Positions 34,156-43,091 of a DNA stretch of 64,000 bases are shown here, piece after piece. The translations under genes were made by a program, and so were the position numbers. The stretch spans positions 186,001 to 250,000 of the forward strand of contig NZ_JACHZQ010000007.1 in NCBI RefSeq assembly GCF_014193655.1, written 5' to 3'. This DNA comes from Rhizobium sp. BK313. Lineage in GTDB: Bacteria; Pseudomonadota; Alphaproteobacteria; Rhizobiales; Rhizobiaceae. The notes beneath the pieces are model-generated. The model was given only the letters and a program-made list of their open reading frames with translations. It ran no database searches and had not been told where the DNA came from. Positions within the stretch are counted from its first letter, which is position 1, and every line of letters begins with the position of its first letter.

Positions 34156-35124
34156 ATGTCCGATAACCGCATCGCCGTCCTCGTTCCGGGGAAGATACAC
34201 CCGCGTGTCCTCGAAACGCTCAGGGGTCGTTTCGACGTTGTTGCGCTCGACCGTAGCGAGAACCCGAAAGTGGATGCTGAGACGGCGGCGCGTGTACGCG
34301 GCGTGGCGGTGGCCGGCGGCTTCAATGCCGCCTGGATGGATACATTCCCCAATATTGAAGTCATCGCGAATTTTGGCGTCGGCTATGACGGTATCGACGT
34401 CGGGCATGCCGCCTCGAAGGGCATTGTGGTCACGAATACGCCCGATGTGCTGAACGACGAGGTGGCCGATACGGCGATAGCACTGTTGCTGAACACGCTG
34501 CGGCAATTTCCAAAAGCGGAAACCTGGCTGCGTGAGGGGCGGTGGGCAGGCGAGGGGCCTTTCCCCCTTTCTCCATTCTCGATGAAGGGGCGGCGTGTCG
34601 GCATCTACGGCCTTGGCCGTATCGGACAGGAGATCGCCAAGCGCTTGGAGCCGTTCAAGGTGAAGATCGGCTATCATACCCGCTCTCAGCGCAAGGAACT
34701 GGCTTATGACTATTATCCGACGCTGAAGGCGATGGCGGAGGCGGTGGATACCCTGATCTCCATCGTTCCGAAGACGCCGGAGACGCACAAGGTGATCGAT
34801 GCCGAGATTCTATCGGCACTTGGGCCGCAGGGAGTGTTCATCAACGTCGGACGCGGTTGGTCGGTGGACGACGACGCGCTGATCGCAGCCCTCCGGAACG
34901 GCGCGCTTGGCGCTGCCGGCCTCGATGTTTTCTACGACGAGCCGAGCGTTCCCGCAGCTTACCTCTCTTTGCCGAATATCTCGCTGCTGCCGCATGTCGC
35001 ATCCGCCTCGGTGCCGACGCGCAACGCCATGGCCGATCTCGTGGCGGACAACATCATTGCATGGTTCAGCAACGGCAACGTGCTGACGCCGGTTCCGGAA
35101 ACCCCGGTTAAATCAAAAGGTTGA
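34156..35124 (+). CDS. D-2-hydroxyacid dehydrogenase (glyoxylate/hydroxypyruvate reductase type)
   Basis: A 322-residue NAD(P)-dependent dehydrogenase of the D-isomer-specific family. GIYGLGRIGQEIA (about residue 150) is the Rossmann motif. The catalytic triad is visible as Arg in NVGRGWSVDD, Glu in FYDEPSVP and His in LLPHVASAS. Likely reactions are reduction of glyoxylate or hydroxypyruvate, or oxidation of a sugar-derived 2-hydroxyacid. It follows the LacI-type regulator on the same strand. Its stop abuts the stop of the convergent amidotransferase gene with no base between them. Confidence 0.9.
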   Translation: MSDNRIAVLVPGKIHPRVLETLRGRFDVVALDRSENPKVDAETAARVRGVAVAGGFNAAWMDTFPNIEVIANFGVGYDGIDVGHAASKGIVVTNTPDVLNDEVADTAIALLLNTLRQFPKAETWLREGRWAGEGPFPLSPFSMKGRRVGIYGLGRIGQEIAKRLEPFKVKIGYHTRSQRKELAYDYYPTLKAMAEAVDTLISIVPKTPETHKVIDAEILSALGPQGVFINVGRGWSVDDDALIAALRNGALGAAGLDVFYDEPSVPAAYLSLPNISLLPHVASASVPTRNAMADLVADNIIAWFSNGNVLTPVPETPVKSKG

Positions 35125-35913
35125 TCATATAGCCTGTTGGCGGAGGGGAGTGGCCGAGGGTTGCTCCTTGCCGGCCGCATAATCGCGCACGGCATCCCCG
35201 AAAGCCGCAAACAGCTTGCGCGACGGCGAATCCGTCTCCGCCCAATATTCCGGGTGCCACTGCACGCCGACGGCGAAGGCCTTGGCGTCGATAACGGAGA
35301 CGGCTTCGATCGTGCCGTCTTCTGCGACGGCTTCCACCTGCAGCCGCGGCGCCGTATCGGCGATCGCCTGACGGTGCAGCGAGTTTACCCGCACCTCGCC
35401 GGGACCGACGACGCGGGCGATGCAAGAGCCTTCCTTGACGAAGACGCTCTGACGGATCGAATACATCGTGTCGCGGTCGACATTCGGCGGCTTGCGATGA
35501 TCCCAGATGCCCGGCTGTTCCTGGATTTCACTGGCGAGCGTGCCGCCAAGCGCGACGTTCAGTTCCTGAATGCCGCGACAGATGGCGAGCATCGGGATGG
35601 CGCGATCGATGGCGCGGCGAATGAGCGGCAACGACGTAGCGTCGCGGGCCGGATCGAAGGGGCCGTCGCTCTCGCGCGCTTCCTTGCCGTAGAGCGAGGG
35701 GTGTACGTTGCTGGCGGAGCCGGAGACAAGCAGGCCGTCGACTCGATCGAGAATGGCGTCGATATCGTTGCCGTCTTCCATCGCCGGGACGATCAGCACC
35801 AACAGGCCTGCGGCATTGACGGCTGCGCGGATATATTGCTGCTGCACCGCATGCCAGGTTACACCATCGAATTCGCGGATATCGGCAGGAACGGCGATGA
35901 TCGGTCTGGACAT
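35125..35913 (-). CDS. Class I glutamine amidotransferase-like hydrolase (peptidase C26, PuuD-like)
   Basis: A 262-residue gamma-glutamyl hydrolase-type protein. The nucleophile elbow AICRGIQELNVALGG (Cys at about residue 103) and QWHPEYW (catalytic His, about 225, with the Glu two residues on) form the triad. PuuD relatives hydrolyse gamma-glutamyl-GABA in putrescine degradation, but other C26 substrates are possible and no puu genes are adjacent. The ATG at 35913 is preferred over one 24 bases upstream because GGAG lies at the proper distance. Confidence 0.86.
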   Translation of the reverse strand: MSRPIIAVPADIREFDGVTWHAVQQQYIRAAVNAAGLLVLIVPAMEDGNDIDAILDRVDGLLVSGSASNVHPSLYGKEARESDGPFDPARDATSLPLIRRAIDRAIPMLAICRGIQELNVALGGTLASEIQEQPGIWDHRKPPNVDRDTMYSIRQSVFVKEGSCIARVVGPGEVRVNSLHRQAIADTAPRLQVEAVAEDGTIEAVSVIDAKAFAVGVQWHPEYWAETDSPSRKLFAAFGDAVRDYAAGKEQPSATPLRQQAI

Positions 35914-36206
35914 ATGAGGCTCCGGAGAAATGCGCACTATGGGATCGGTTGAGACCCCAGAATGAATATGGTGTCAACGCCGGGGCTCGTCACCTATAAA
36001 CAAATCTACGCGAAGAGCGACTCTTCGGCAACGCGGAATGGTTGCGGTCTGGCTTTGTTTCTGTTCGTCATGACGATGTACAGGAATCGCCATAATGCAG
36101 TGCAAAAGCAAACTTGAAAGACAATGCGCGGCGTGGTTAGCTCCATCGCTTGCGCCACGGTCGGGAGAGCATTTTTCCCGCAATGCTATCTATACGGGAG
36201 GTTTCG

Positions 36207-37313
36207 ATGGATCGCCGTTCGTTCATCAGGCGGGCTGGAGCAGTTGGCGCGGGCGCCGCCGCCTCTGCGCTCGCCAGTCCCGCTGTGGCTCAGGAAAATC
36301 CGAAGATCACCTGGAAGATGACCTCGTCCTTCCCGAAGAGCCTGGATACGATCTATGGCGGCGCTGAGGACATTGCGGCGCATGTTTCAGACGCAACCGG
36401 AGGCAATTTTGTCATCCAGACCTATGAAGCCGGCGAGATCGTCCCCGGCGCGCAGGCCGCCGATGCGGTGAGCGCCGGGACCGTCGATGCCGCTCATACC
36501 TGTTCCTACTATTTCTGGACTAAGGACCCGACCTACGCCATCGGCACAGCTTTACCGTTCGGTCTCAATGCCCGACTCACCAATGCCTGGTTCTATCAGG
36601 GCGACGGCAATAAGCTGATGAACGAGTTCTACGCCACCCAGGGTATTTTTGCGTTGCCGGCGGGCAATACCGGTGCGCAGATGGGCGGTTGGTTCCGCAA
36701 GGAAATCAATACGTTGGACGACCTCAAGGGCTTGAAGATGCGCATCCCCGGCCTTGCCGGCAAGGTCATCGAAAAGATCGGCGTCGTGCCGCAACAGGAT
36801 ATCCCTATCAACGACGTCTACGCCGCACTCGACAAAGGTACGATCGACGCGGTGGAGTGGGTCGGCCCCTATGACGATCTGAAACTCGGTTTCCAGAAGA
36901 TCGCCAAATATTATTATTATCCCGGTTGGTGGGAGGGAGGTGCCGTGGTGCACGCCTTCTTCAATCTGGAAAAATGGAACGCGCTGCCAAAGACCTATCA
37001 GACGATCCTGGCGGATGCCTGCGCCTTCGCCAATACCAACATGTTGGCGAAATATGATCTGAAAAATCCGCTCGCGTTGAAGGAGATCGTGCAGCAGGGC
37101 GTGACGCTGCGCCCCTTCAGCCAGGAAATTCTCGAGGCTTGTTTCCAGGCGGCGACCGTAATTTATGCCGATCTTTCTAAGTCGAACAATTATTTCAAGC
37201 GGATCTATGACGATCAGGTTGCTTATAAGAAGGATGCCTATCTTTGGATGCAACTTTCCGAGTACACTTTCGACACTTTCATGATGATCCAGCAGCGGGC
37301 GGGCAAGCTCTGA
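36207..37313 (+). CDS. TRAP transporter substrate-binding protein (DctP/TakP-like), Tat-exported
   Basis: A 368-residue periplasmic binding protein of the DctP family, closest in feel to alpha-keto acid-binding TakP. DRRSFIRRAG at the N-terminus is a twin-arginine signal with cleavage after AVA. LKGLKMRIPGLAGKV, with the conserved ligand-contacting Arg, and DAVEWVGPYDDLKLGF are typical. The start follows GGGAGG. No membrane subunits (DctQ/DctM) are encoded within several kilobases on either side, so it is an orphan here and must use components encoded elsewhere. Confidence 0.87.
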   Translation: MDRRSFIRRAGAVGAGAAASALASPAVAQENPKITWKMTSSFPKSLDTIYGGAEDIAAHVSDATGGNFVIQTYEAGEIVPGAQAADAVSAGTVDAAHTCSYYFWTKDPTYAIGTALPFGLNARLTNAWFYQGDGNKLMNEFYATQGIFALPAGNTGAQMGGWFRKEINTLDDLKGLKMRIPGLAGKVIEKIGVVPQQDIPINDVYAALDKGTIDAVEWVGPYDDLKLGFQKIAKYYYYPGWWEGGAVVHAFFNLEKWNALPKTYQTILADACAFANTNMLAKYDLKNPLALKEIVQQGVTLRPFSQEILEACFQAATVIYADLSKSNNYFKRIYDDQVAYKKDAYLWMQLSEYTFDTFMMIQQRAGKL

Positions 37314-37543
37314 TCGGCTATACGTTGATGTTTACTACCTTCTATTTTAGCAATTAATGATTGGTGAAATATAGTTTGGGTAGAGTCAGTTTTAACTGAT
37401 TGCACGAATACGATGCAAAATACCACTCAAAATCGGCGTAAGTTACCGACATGATTAGAAAATCCGTCCAGATACCTCTTATTTGAGCAATCAAATTTTA
37501 AAAAGTTTCTTTTAGTGTGTCCGCCGCATCAGGGGAACTCTGA
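37314..37543. other. AT-rich intergenic region
   Basis: About 230 bases, clearly richer in A and T than the surroundings. It contains an imperfect dyad, CAGTTTTAACTG, near 37388, but no terminator or convincing open frame. It presumably holds the promoter of the downstream c-di-GMP gene. Confidence 0.4.
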
Positions 37544-39847
37544 ATGAAGCCTCAAAGCCCGGACACCGTGCCGACGGATGTTTATCTGTCGTTCGTAAGT
37601 TCGCTTTTCGGAAACCGTAAAACGCTGTTTACGGGTGTGTTCGTTCACATCCTGACTTATGTCATTGTGTTTCTGAGCACGGGCGCCGGCATCTATCTCG
37701 GCCTCTGTCTGGCTTTTGCCGCCGTTTTCGCTTTGCGCATGTATTCGTTCTGGCAGTTCGACGCCGCCGATAAGCATATGTTTTCGCGCGCCGATATCGC
37801 GCATTGGGAAACGCGCTATGTACTGGGCGCCGCAGGCACAGCCGGTATTCTCGGCATCGGCAGCGGCTACGCGATCCTGATCGTCCAGGATCCGCTGGCG
37901 GAATTCATCTGTATCGCCGTGACCATGGCATCGATGGTGTCGATCGTCGGCCGCAATTATGGTTCGCAGAAGGCGATCGACCTGCAGACCATGGCTTGTT
38001 GCCTGCCGATCATCGTCGCTTGTCTGATGTCGGAACAGCTTTACAAGGCCATTGTTTCCATCATGCTCGTGCCCTTCGGCCTGACGACGCGCTCGATGGC
38101 CAATGGCGTGCGCGAGTTCCTTTACAAGAATGTCATCGCGTCGCGCGAGATATCGCTGATTGCCGACCGGTTCGACACGGCACTCAACAATATGACGCAT
38201 GGCCTGTTCATGCTGGATGCCGACAATCGCATCTTGGTCGTCAACCGCAAGGCCTGCGAGCTTTTGAACCTGACGCATCAGGAACAGCTCAGGGATTGCG
38301 AGTTCGATGTCGTGCTGCGTTATGGCGCCCGCCACGCTTTCATCGACGGGTCGCTGCCGGGCCTGATCCAGCGACAGATGGCGCAGCTCGTCAGCGGTTC
38401 GCTGTCGCGCACGCTGATACAGTTCAGTGAAGACTTGTTTCTGGAGTTTTCGGCAAGCCGGCGCGCCGACGGCGTCGTCATTCTGATTTTCGAGGATGTG
38501 ACGGCGCGTATTCGCGCTGAGCGCAAGATCCTGCATATGGTGCGCTTCGATCCTTTGACGGGTTTGCCGAACCGCGAATATTTCGTCGAGATGGTCAAGG
38601 AAAAACTGGCCGCCCGCGCCCAGCAGGGCCAGATCGGCATTCTGGTTCTCGACGTCGACGACTTCAAACACGTCAATGACACCAAGGGGCATGTCATCGG
38701 CGATCGGCTGCTGGTCGCCATAGCCGCTCGACTGCAGGAGAAGGCCGGAAACATGGCGCTTTCCGCGCGTCTCGTCGGGGACCAGTTTGTGTTGTTTTTC
38801 CCGAATGAGGAAGACGAGCCCGATTTGGACAGCCGTGTCCGTACGCTGCATGCCGCCATGGCAGGCCTCTACGATGTGGACTGCAATAGCTTTCGCGTCA
38901 CCTTCAGCGGCGGCTATGTGACGATGTCGAGCCGTGAGTTCCGTCCGGAGGAGTGGCAGATCAAGGCCGACCTGGCGCTGTTCGAAACAAAGTCGCGAAT
39001 GAAGGGTGGCTGCTCCGCTTTCGAGCAGGAAATGGATGCCCGTTATGTCGAGCGGCAAAAATTGAAAGACGATCTGCGCGAGACAATCGAGGCCGGCAAG
39101 CTGCACGCTGTCTATCAACCGATGTTCACGCCGGACGGCAGTCGTATCGATTGTTGCGAAGCTCTGTCGCGGTGGGTGCATCCGGAAAAGGGCTCGATTC
39201 CGCCGAATATCTTCGTGCAGATCGCCGAAGAGATGGGCATCGTCACCGGCATCACCCGCTTCATGCTCAACCAAGCCTGCCGGGATTGTGCCACCTGGCC
39301 ACAGTCGATCTCGGTTTCGGTCAATCTCTCGGCACAGGATCTGCGCAGCAAGGATATCGTCGCCATGGTCATGGAAGCGCTCGACGCATCGGGGCTGGAG
39401 CCGTCGCGGCTGCATCTGGAAGTGACCGAAAGCTGCTTGATGGATGAGCTCACGACCGTGCGATCCATTCTCGCCGATCTGCGCGCCAAGGGCATCACGA
39501 TCGCTATCGATGATTTTGGCACCGGCTTCTCCAGCCTCAGCTATCTCGATTCGTTGCCCGTGGATATCGTCAAGATCGACCGTTCCTTCGTACGCGACAT
39601 CACCAACGACAGCCGCCGTTTCAAGCTCCTGTGCGGCATCGTCGATCTCTCAAGGGCCCTCAGCCTCGAAATCGTCATCGAAGGTGTGGAGACGCCGGAA
39701 CAACTGGCGCTCATCGAAGAATACGATTTGGCCGATATCATCCAGGGCTACGTGTTTTCAGTTCCGGTGTCGCGAGACAGCGTTATTGAGATGGTGAACA
39801 ATCTCGATCGCAACCAACCGGCCATGCGGCAGGATAATGTGGCCTAG
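37544..39847 (+). CDS. PAS-GGDEF-EAL protein with degenerate cyclase motif (likely c-di-GMP phosphodiesterase)
   Basis: A 767-residue protein with four or five N-terminal membrane helices (about residues 28-190), a PAS-like sensor (about 208-325), GGDEF (about 335-495) and EAL (about 510-755). The cyclase signature is degenerate, reading RLVGDQF instead of GGDEF, and no RxxD site precedes it. The EAL domain keeps CEALSRW, LEVTES, DDFGTGFSSLSYL, KIDRSFV and EGVET, so phosphodiesterase activity is likely, with the GGDEF domain perhaps regulatory. The downstream neighbour, 385 bases away, is a FeeM-like acyltransferase. Confidence 0.9.
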   Translation: MKPQSPDTVPTDVYLSFVSSLFGNRKTLFTGVFVHILTYVIVFLSTGAGIYLGLCLAFAAVFALRMYSFWQFDAADKHMFSRADIAHWETRYVLGAAGTAGILGIGSGYAILIVQDPLAEFICIAVTMASMVSIVGRNYGSQKAIDLQTMACCLPIIVACLMSEQLYKAIVSIMLVPFGLTTRSMANGVREFLYKNVIASREISLIADRFDTALNNMTHGLFMLDADNRILVVNRKACELLNLTHQEQLRDCEFDVVLRYGARHAFIDGSLPGLIQRQMAQLVSGSLSRTLIQFSEDLFLEFSASRRADGVVILIFEDVTARIRAERKILHMVRFDPLTGLPNREYFVEMVKEKLAARAQQGQIGILVLDVDDFKHVNDTKGHVIGDRLLVAIAARLQEKAGNMALSARLVGDQFVLFFPNEEDEPDLDSRVRTLHAAMAGLYDVDCNSFRVTFSGGYVTMSSREFRPEEWQIKADLALFETKSRMKGGCSAFEQEMDARYVERQKLKDDLRETIEAGKLHAVYQPMFTPDGSRIDCCEALSRWVHPEKGSIPPNIFVQIAEEMGIVTGITRFMLNQACRDCATWPQSISVSVNLSAQDLRSKDIVAMVMEALDASGLEPSRLHLEVTESCLMDELTTVRSILADLRAKGITIAIDDFGTGFSSLSYLDSLPVDIVKIDRSFVRDITNDSRRFKLLCGIVDLSRALSLEIVIEGVETPEQLALIEEYDLADIIQGYVFSVPVSRDSVIEMVNNLDRNQPAMRQDNVA

Positions 39848-39904
39848 ACTCGCGCTCCGCTCCCGATTCCGTCAAAGGAGCGAGGAGAAGTTGGTCAGTC
39901 TAGG
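39843..39904. repeat. Nested inverted repeat at the 3' end of the EAL gene
   Basis: CCTAGACT (39843-39850, including the stop codon TAG) is perfectly complementary to AGTCTAGG (39897-39904), and CGCTCC (39853-39858) to GGAGCG (39877-39882) lies inside. There is no T-tract. It could be an mRNA 3' structure; alternatives are listed under findings. Confidence 0.4.
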
Positions 39905-40232
39905 ACGCTCTCGGCGCTTGCGGAGGATGTTGAACCTGCCGAACTCAAGCTATCCAACCTAAACCCAACGATCCTAAGCGACAGGCGGAAATCTCTGCCG
40001 TCAACGTGTCTTGTCTGGCCTCTTTTCGCCGACGTACGCAGAGCGCGTCGTCCTATCCGCTTCCCCATAATAGTCATTAAATAAGAACCAATGAATATTC
40101 GAATCTATACCGGTATTCGCGATCGAAAAATTAACCTTAATGAACAATTAATTAATAAAAATTAAAACCAATATTGATCAATGTTTCAGTTAATACCAAT
40201 AATGGTTCGTTAACATTATGGATTAACGGATC
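39905..40232. other. AT-rich promoter region of the FeeM-like gene
   Basis: This region has no plausible gene; the short frames in it lack ribosome sites. From about 40075 it becomes very AT-rich, with many TTAAT/ATTAA words and a perfect ATACCGGTAT palindrome (40107-40116). The composition and the palindrome suggest a regulated promoter. No lux-box-like sequence was recognised. Confidence 0.4.
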
Positions 40233-40988
40233 ATGAACTATATTAGTACTTTGACAAATAGCTTTGCCGGCAAGCTTATGGAGGTGCTTGATCATGTCGA
40301 ATATCGCCGGATCGAGAGCAGCGAGGACATGGAGGATGTCGCTCGGCTGCGTTACAAGGCCTACAAAGCGCGTGCTGTTTTGCCGGTTGCAGCCAAGACT
40401 ATGATCGACGACATCGATTTCGATGAGCAGGCCTACATTTTCGGCGTCTATTATTACGAAGAGCTGGTGAGTACGGTGCGGGTGCACCATGTCACGCCGG
40501 ATCATCGCGTTTGTCAGTCCACCGGGATTTTCCCCGATGAAATCCACGCCTTTCTCGATGCCGGCATGACGTTGATAGATCCGGCCCGCTTCGCCATCGA
40601 TCCCGATTTCGAGCTTGAAATGCCGGCGCTGCCTTACCTGACGCTGAGGCCGGCAATCGTCGCGGCTATCTATTTCAATACCGACCGCGTGTTGCAGCAT
40701 ATCCGTCCGGCACACGCCGCCTTCTACAAGCGTGTCTTCTATGCCGATACGATCGTGCCGCCGCGCATGACGGAGACCTATGGTTTCGAACTGACGCTGC
40801 TTGCTTCGCGATCGAAAGAAATCCGCGGCAAGTTGATGCAACGGTATCCCTTCTTCGATTCGGAGCCTTATGAGCGGCGGATGATGTTCTCCCGCGATGT
40901 GGACGGCGGCACGCTTCCGCTGACCATCCTGCCGACGGCGCGATTGGCTGCAGGCGGCCGCATCGTTGTGCGAGAGCAATTCGGCTAA
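40233..40988 (+). CDS. FeeM-like N-acyl amino acid synthase / autoinducer synthase-fold protein
   Basis: A 251-residue protein with the GNAT-like layout of LuxI and FeeM enzymes. DVARLRYKAYKARAVLP (about residues 34-50) corresponds to the conserved N-terminal Arg-x-x-x-Tyr/Phe segment, then FGVYYYEELVSTVRVH, an EIHAFLDAGMTLIDPARFAID segment and FELTLLAS. FeeM-type enzymes join an acyl chain from acyl-ACP to an amino acid. No LuxR partner is present and the canonical LuxI residues are only partly recognisable, so homoserine-lactone synthesis is not claimed. It is a single gene after an AT-rich promoter region. Confidence 0.55.
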   Translation: MNYISTLTNSFAGKLMEVLDHVEYRRIESSEDMEDVARLRYKAYKARAVLPVAAKTMIDDIDFDEQAYIFGVYYYEELVSTVRVHHVTPDHRVCQSTGIFPDEIHAFLDAGMTLIDPARFAIDPDFELEMPALPYLTLRPAIVAAIYFNTDRVLQHIRPAHAAFYKRVFYADTIVPPRMTETYGFELTLLASRSKEIRGKLMQRYPFFDSEPYERRMMFSRDVDGGTLPLTILPTARLAAGGRIVVREQFG

Positions 40989-41169
40989 GCCCTCTCAAGC
41001 CTCTGCGGCGTTCTCGTGCATTGCATTTTTCGTCGCTTTGTGTAACGCCTCGATTGAGGAAATTTGGCCGCGGTGTCTCGTTGAGTTCTACCGCGGCTTT
41101 CGAGGCTGAACTCCAGCCGACAGGCGATTGCAAGGCCGGTCGGGGAGCGGATTGAGGGGAGATTTTTGA

Positions 41170-41394
41170 ATGGCCGAACATCATACCGGACCGATCGAAA
41201 CCGGTGCTCCAATGGACTACAAGGAGCATGAGAAGACCTATAATATGTTCATTTCGGGCGCCAAGGTCGGATCGGCGATCATCACCGCGCTGATGATTGC
41301 GATGGCGGCCGGGTTCTTCGGTCATGCCGGTTTCCTCGGCGGTCTGCTTATTTTCATCATTCTTTCAATCGTTGGCACCATGCTCGCGCGCTGA
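41170..41394 (+). CDS. aa3-type cytochrome c oxidase subunit IV
   Basis: A 74-residue single-helix protein of the bacterial aa3 oxidase subunit IV family (PF07835). MDYKEHEKTYNMFI precedes one hydrophobic helix (about residues 35-72). It is a small accessory subunit of the terminal oxidase in alphaproteobacteria. The main oxidase genes are not nearby, and it lies about 120 bases upstream of pntAA, an arrangement common in rhizobia, so it may be co-transcribed with the transhydrogenase. Confidence 0.9.
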   Translation: MAEHHTGPIETGAPMDYKEHEKTYNMFISGAKVGSAIITALMIAMAAGFFGHAGFLGGLLIFIILSIVGTMLAR

Positions 41395-41521
41395 TATTCG
41401 AGCGCGCTGATCGACGCAGGGCCGTCCGGCCCGCGCCTTTCCCGGAATCTCGGCCTGGATTCTGCAGGCTATTGCGCTCCTGGCATCCAGCAGCGCTGTC
41501 GTTTGACGTGAGGTGGTGTCG

Positions 41522-42685
41522 TTGGGCAATCTGGTTTTTGTCGCCAAGGAGACCGTGTCGGATGAGACGCGAGTCGCCGCGTCCGTCGAAACGGTGAAGA
41601 AAATGAAAGGCCTTGGCTTTGACATTGTGGTCGAGGCCGGCGCGGGTGCTCCGTCGCGCATTCCGGATAGCGAATACGAAGCCATCGGAGCGCGTATCGG
41701 CTCTGCACAGGATGCCACCCAGGCCGATGTCATCCTCAAAGTACGCCGGCCGACCGGTACTGAGGTCGCTGGCTATAAGAGCGGCGCGATCGTCATTGCC
41801 ATCATGGATCCCTATGGCAACGAAGCCGCGCTTGTCGACATGGCACGGGCCGGACTGACGAGCTTCGCTATGGAGCTGATGCCGCGCATCACCCGTGCGC
41901 AGTCGATGGACGTCCTGTCGTCACAGGCCAATCTTGCCGGCTATCAGGCTGTGATCGAGGCAGCTGCGGTTTATGACCGGGCATTGCCGATGATGATGAC
42001 GGCGGCCGGCACCGTGCCGGCCGCGAAAGTCTTCGTCATGGGCGCCGGCGTCGCCGGCCTGCAGGCAATTGCGACGGCAAGACGACTCGGCGCGCAGGTG
42101 TCGGCGACGGACGTTCGTCCCGCCGCCAAGGAGCAGGTCGCTTCCCTTGGCGCGAAATTCGTCGCCGTCGAAGATGAGGAATTCAAGGCGGCGGAAACGG
42201 CCGGCGGCTACGCCAAGGAGATGTCCAAAGACTATCAAGCCAAGCAAGCTGCGCTGGTTGCCGAACATATCTCCAAGCAGGATATCGTCATCACGACGGC
42301 TTTGATTCCCGGTCGCCCGGCACCACGGCTTGTCAGCCGCGAGATGCTGAAGGCGATGCGCCCTGGCTCAGTTGCCGTCGACCTTGCCGTTGAGCGTGGC
42401 GGCAATATCGAGGGTGTCGAATTCGGGACCGTGGCCGATGTCGAGGGTGTCAAGGTGGTCGGATATCCCAATATGGCCGGCCGCATTCCGGCGAGCGCGT
42501 CTGCGCTCTATGCCAAGAACCTCGTTACTTTCCTGGAAACGATGGTCGACAAGGGTACAAAGAGCCTCGGGCTTAACCGTGCCGATGAACTGATCAAAGC
42601 GACGATGCTAACCGATGGCGGCGAAGTCGTGCATCCTAATTTCGTCGACCCGGATCAGCCGACGGTCAACAAGGGAGATCTCTAG
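41522..42685 (+). CDS. pntAA: NAD(P) transhydrogenase subunit alpha, soluble part
   Basis: A 387-residue alanine dehydrogenase/PntA N-terminal type protein forming domain I (NAD(H)-binding) of the proton-translocating transhydrogenase. VFVMGAGVAGLQAIATARRLGA (about residue 167) is the NAD-binding motif, and RVAASVETVKKM and PRITRAQSMDVLSSQANLAGY are family segments. The membrane part is a separate gene, as in other alphaproteobacteria. The TTG at 41522 is preferred since GAGGTG lies six bases before it; the GTG at 41513 overlaps that site. Its stop codon is directly followed by the pntAB ATG. Confidence 0.94.
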   Translation: MGNLVFVAKETVSDETRVAASVETVKKMKGLGFDIVVEAGAGAPSRIPDSEYEAIGARIGSAQDATQADVILKVRRPTGTEVAGYKSGAIVIAIMDPYGNEAALVDMARAGLTSFAMELMPRITRAQSMDVLSSQANLAGYQAVIEAAAVYDRALPMMMTAAGTVPAAKVFVMGAGVAGLQAIATARRLGAQVSATDVRPAAKEQVASLGAKFVAVEDEEFKAAETAGGYAKEMSKDYQAKQAALVAEHISKQDIVITTALIPGRPAPRLVSREMLKAMRPGSVAVDLAVERGGNIEGVEFGTVADVEGVKVVGYPNMAGRIPASASALYAKNLVTFLETMVDKGTKSLGLNRADELIKATMLTDGGEVVHPNFVDPDQPTVNKGDL

Positions 42686-43084
42686 ATGGCCAGCCAAGCA
42701 ATGGACCAGGCGCTCCAACAGCTGAACGACGCCGTCACCGCCGTGATGACCGCTGCCGCCCAGGCGCCGGATTCCGTCAGCGCCGTCTCCGGTGGTGCGA
42801 TCGATCCTTTCGTCTTCCAACTGGCGATCTTCGTATTGGCTATTTTCGTGGGCTACTACGTCGTCTGGTCGGTAACCCCGGCCTTGCATACGCCGCTGAT
42901 GGCGGTCACGAATGCGATTTCTTCCGTCATCGTCGTGGGCGCGCTCCTGGCGGTCGGCATTTCCGCCAGCGGGCTTGCCACCGGTTTCGGCTTCGTGGCC
43001 CTGGTGCTTGTCTCGGTCAATATCGTCGGCGGCTTCCTTGTCACCCAGCGCATGCTGGCAATGTACAAGAAGAAAGACAAGTGA
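42686..43084 (+). CDS. pntAB: NAD(P) transhydrogenase subunit alpha, membrane part
   Basis: A 132-residue membrane subunit with an Ala/Gln-rich N-terminus and three to four helices (about residues 45-125) ending in a KKKDK tail. It contributes half of the proton channel of domain II. It starts on the base after the pntAA stop, with GGGAG upstream, and lies seven bases before pntB, so the three subunits are translated from one message. Confidence 0.94.
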   Translation: MASQAMDQALQQLNDAVTAVMTAAAQAPDSVSAVSGGAIDPFVFQLAIFVLAIFVGYYVVWSVTPALHTPLMAVTNAISSVIVVGALLAVGISASGLATGFGFVALVLVSVNIVGGFLVTQRMLAMYKKKDK

Positions 43085-43091
43085 GGGCGGC

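Noticed and set aside
37529..39415. 628-codon minus-strand frame opposite the PAS-GGDEF-EAL gene
   Set aside because: Long antisense frames are common in high-GC genes. The plus strand encodes all GGDEF/EAL motifs, and the antisense product resembles no family.
40075..40232. Possible lux box upstream of the FeeM-like gene
   Set aside because: The ATACCGGTAT palindrome is only 10 bp and does not fit the roughly 18-20 bp lux-box pattern; no LuxR gene is nearby.
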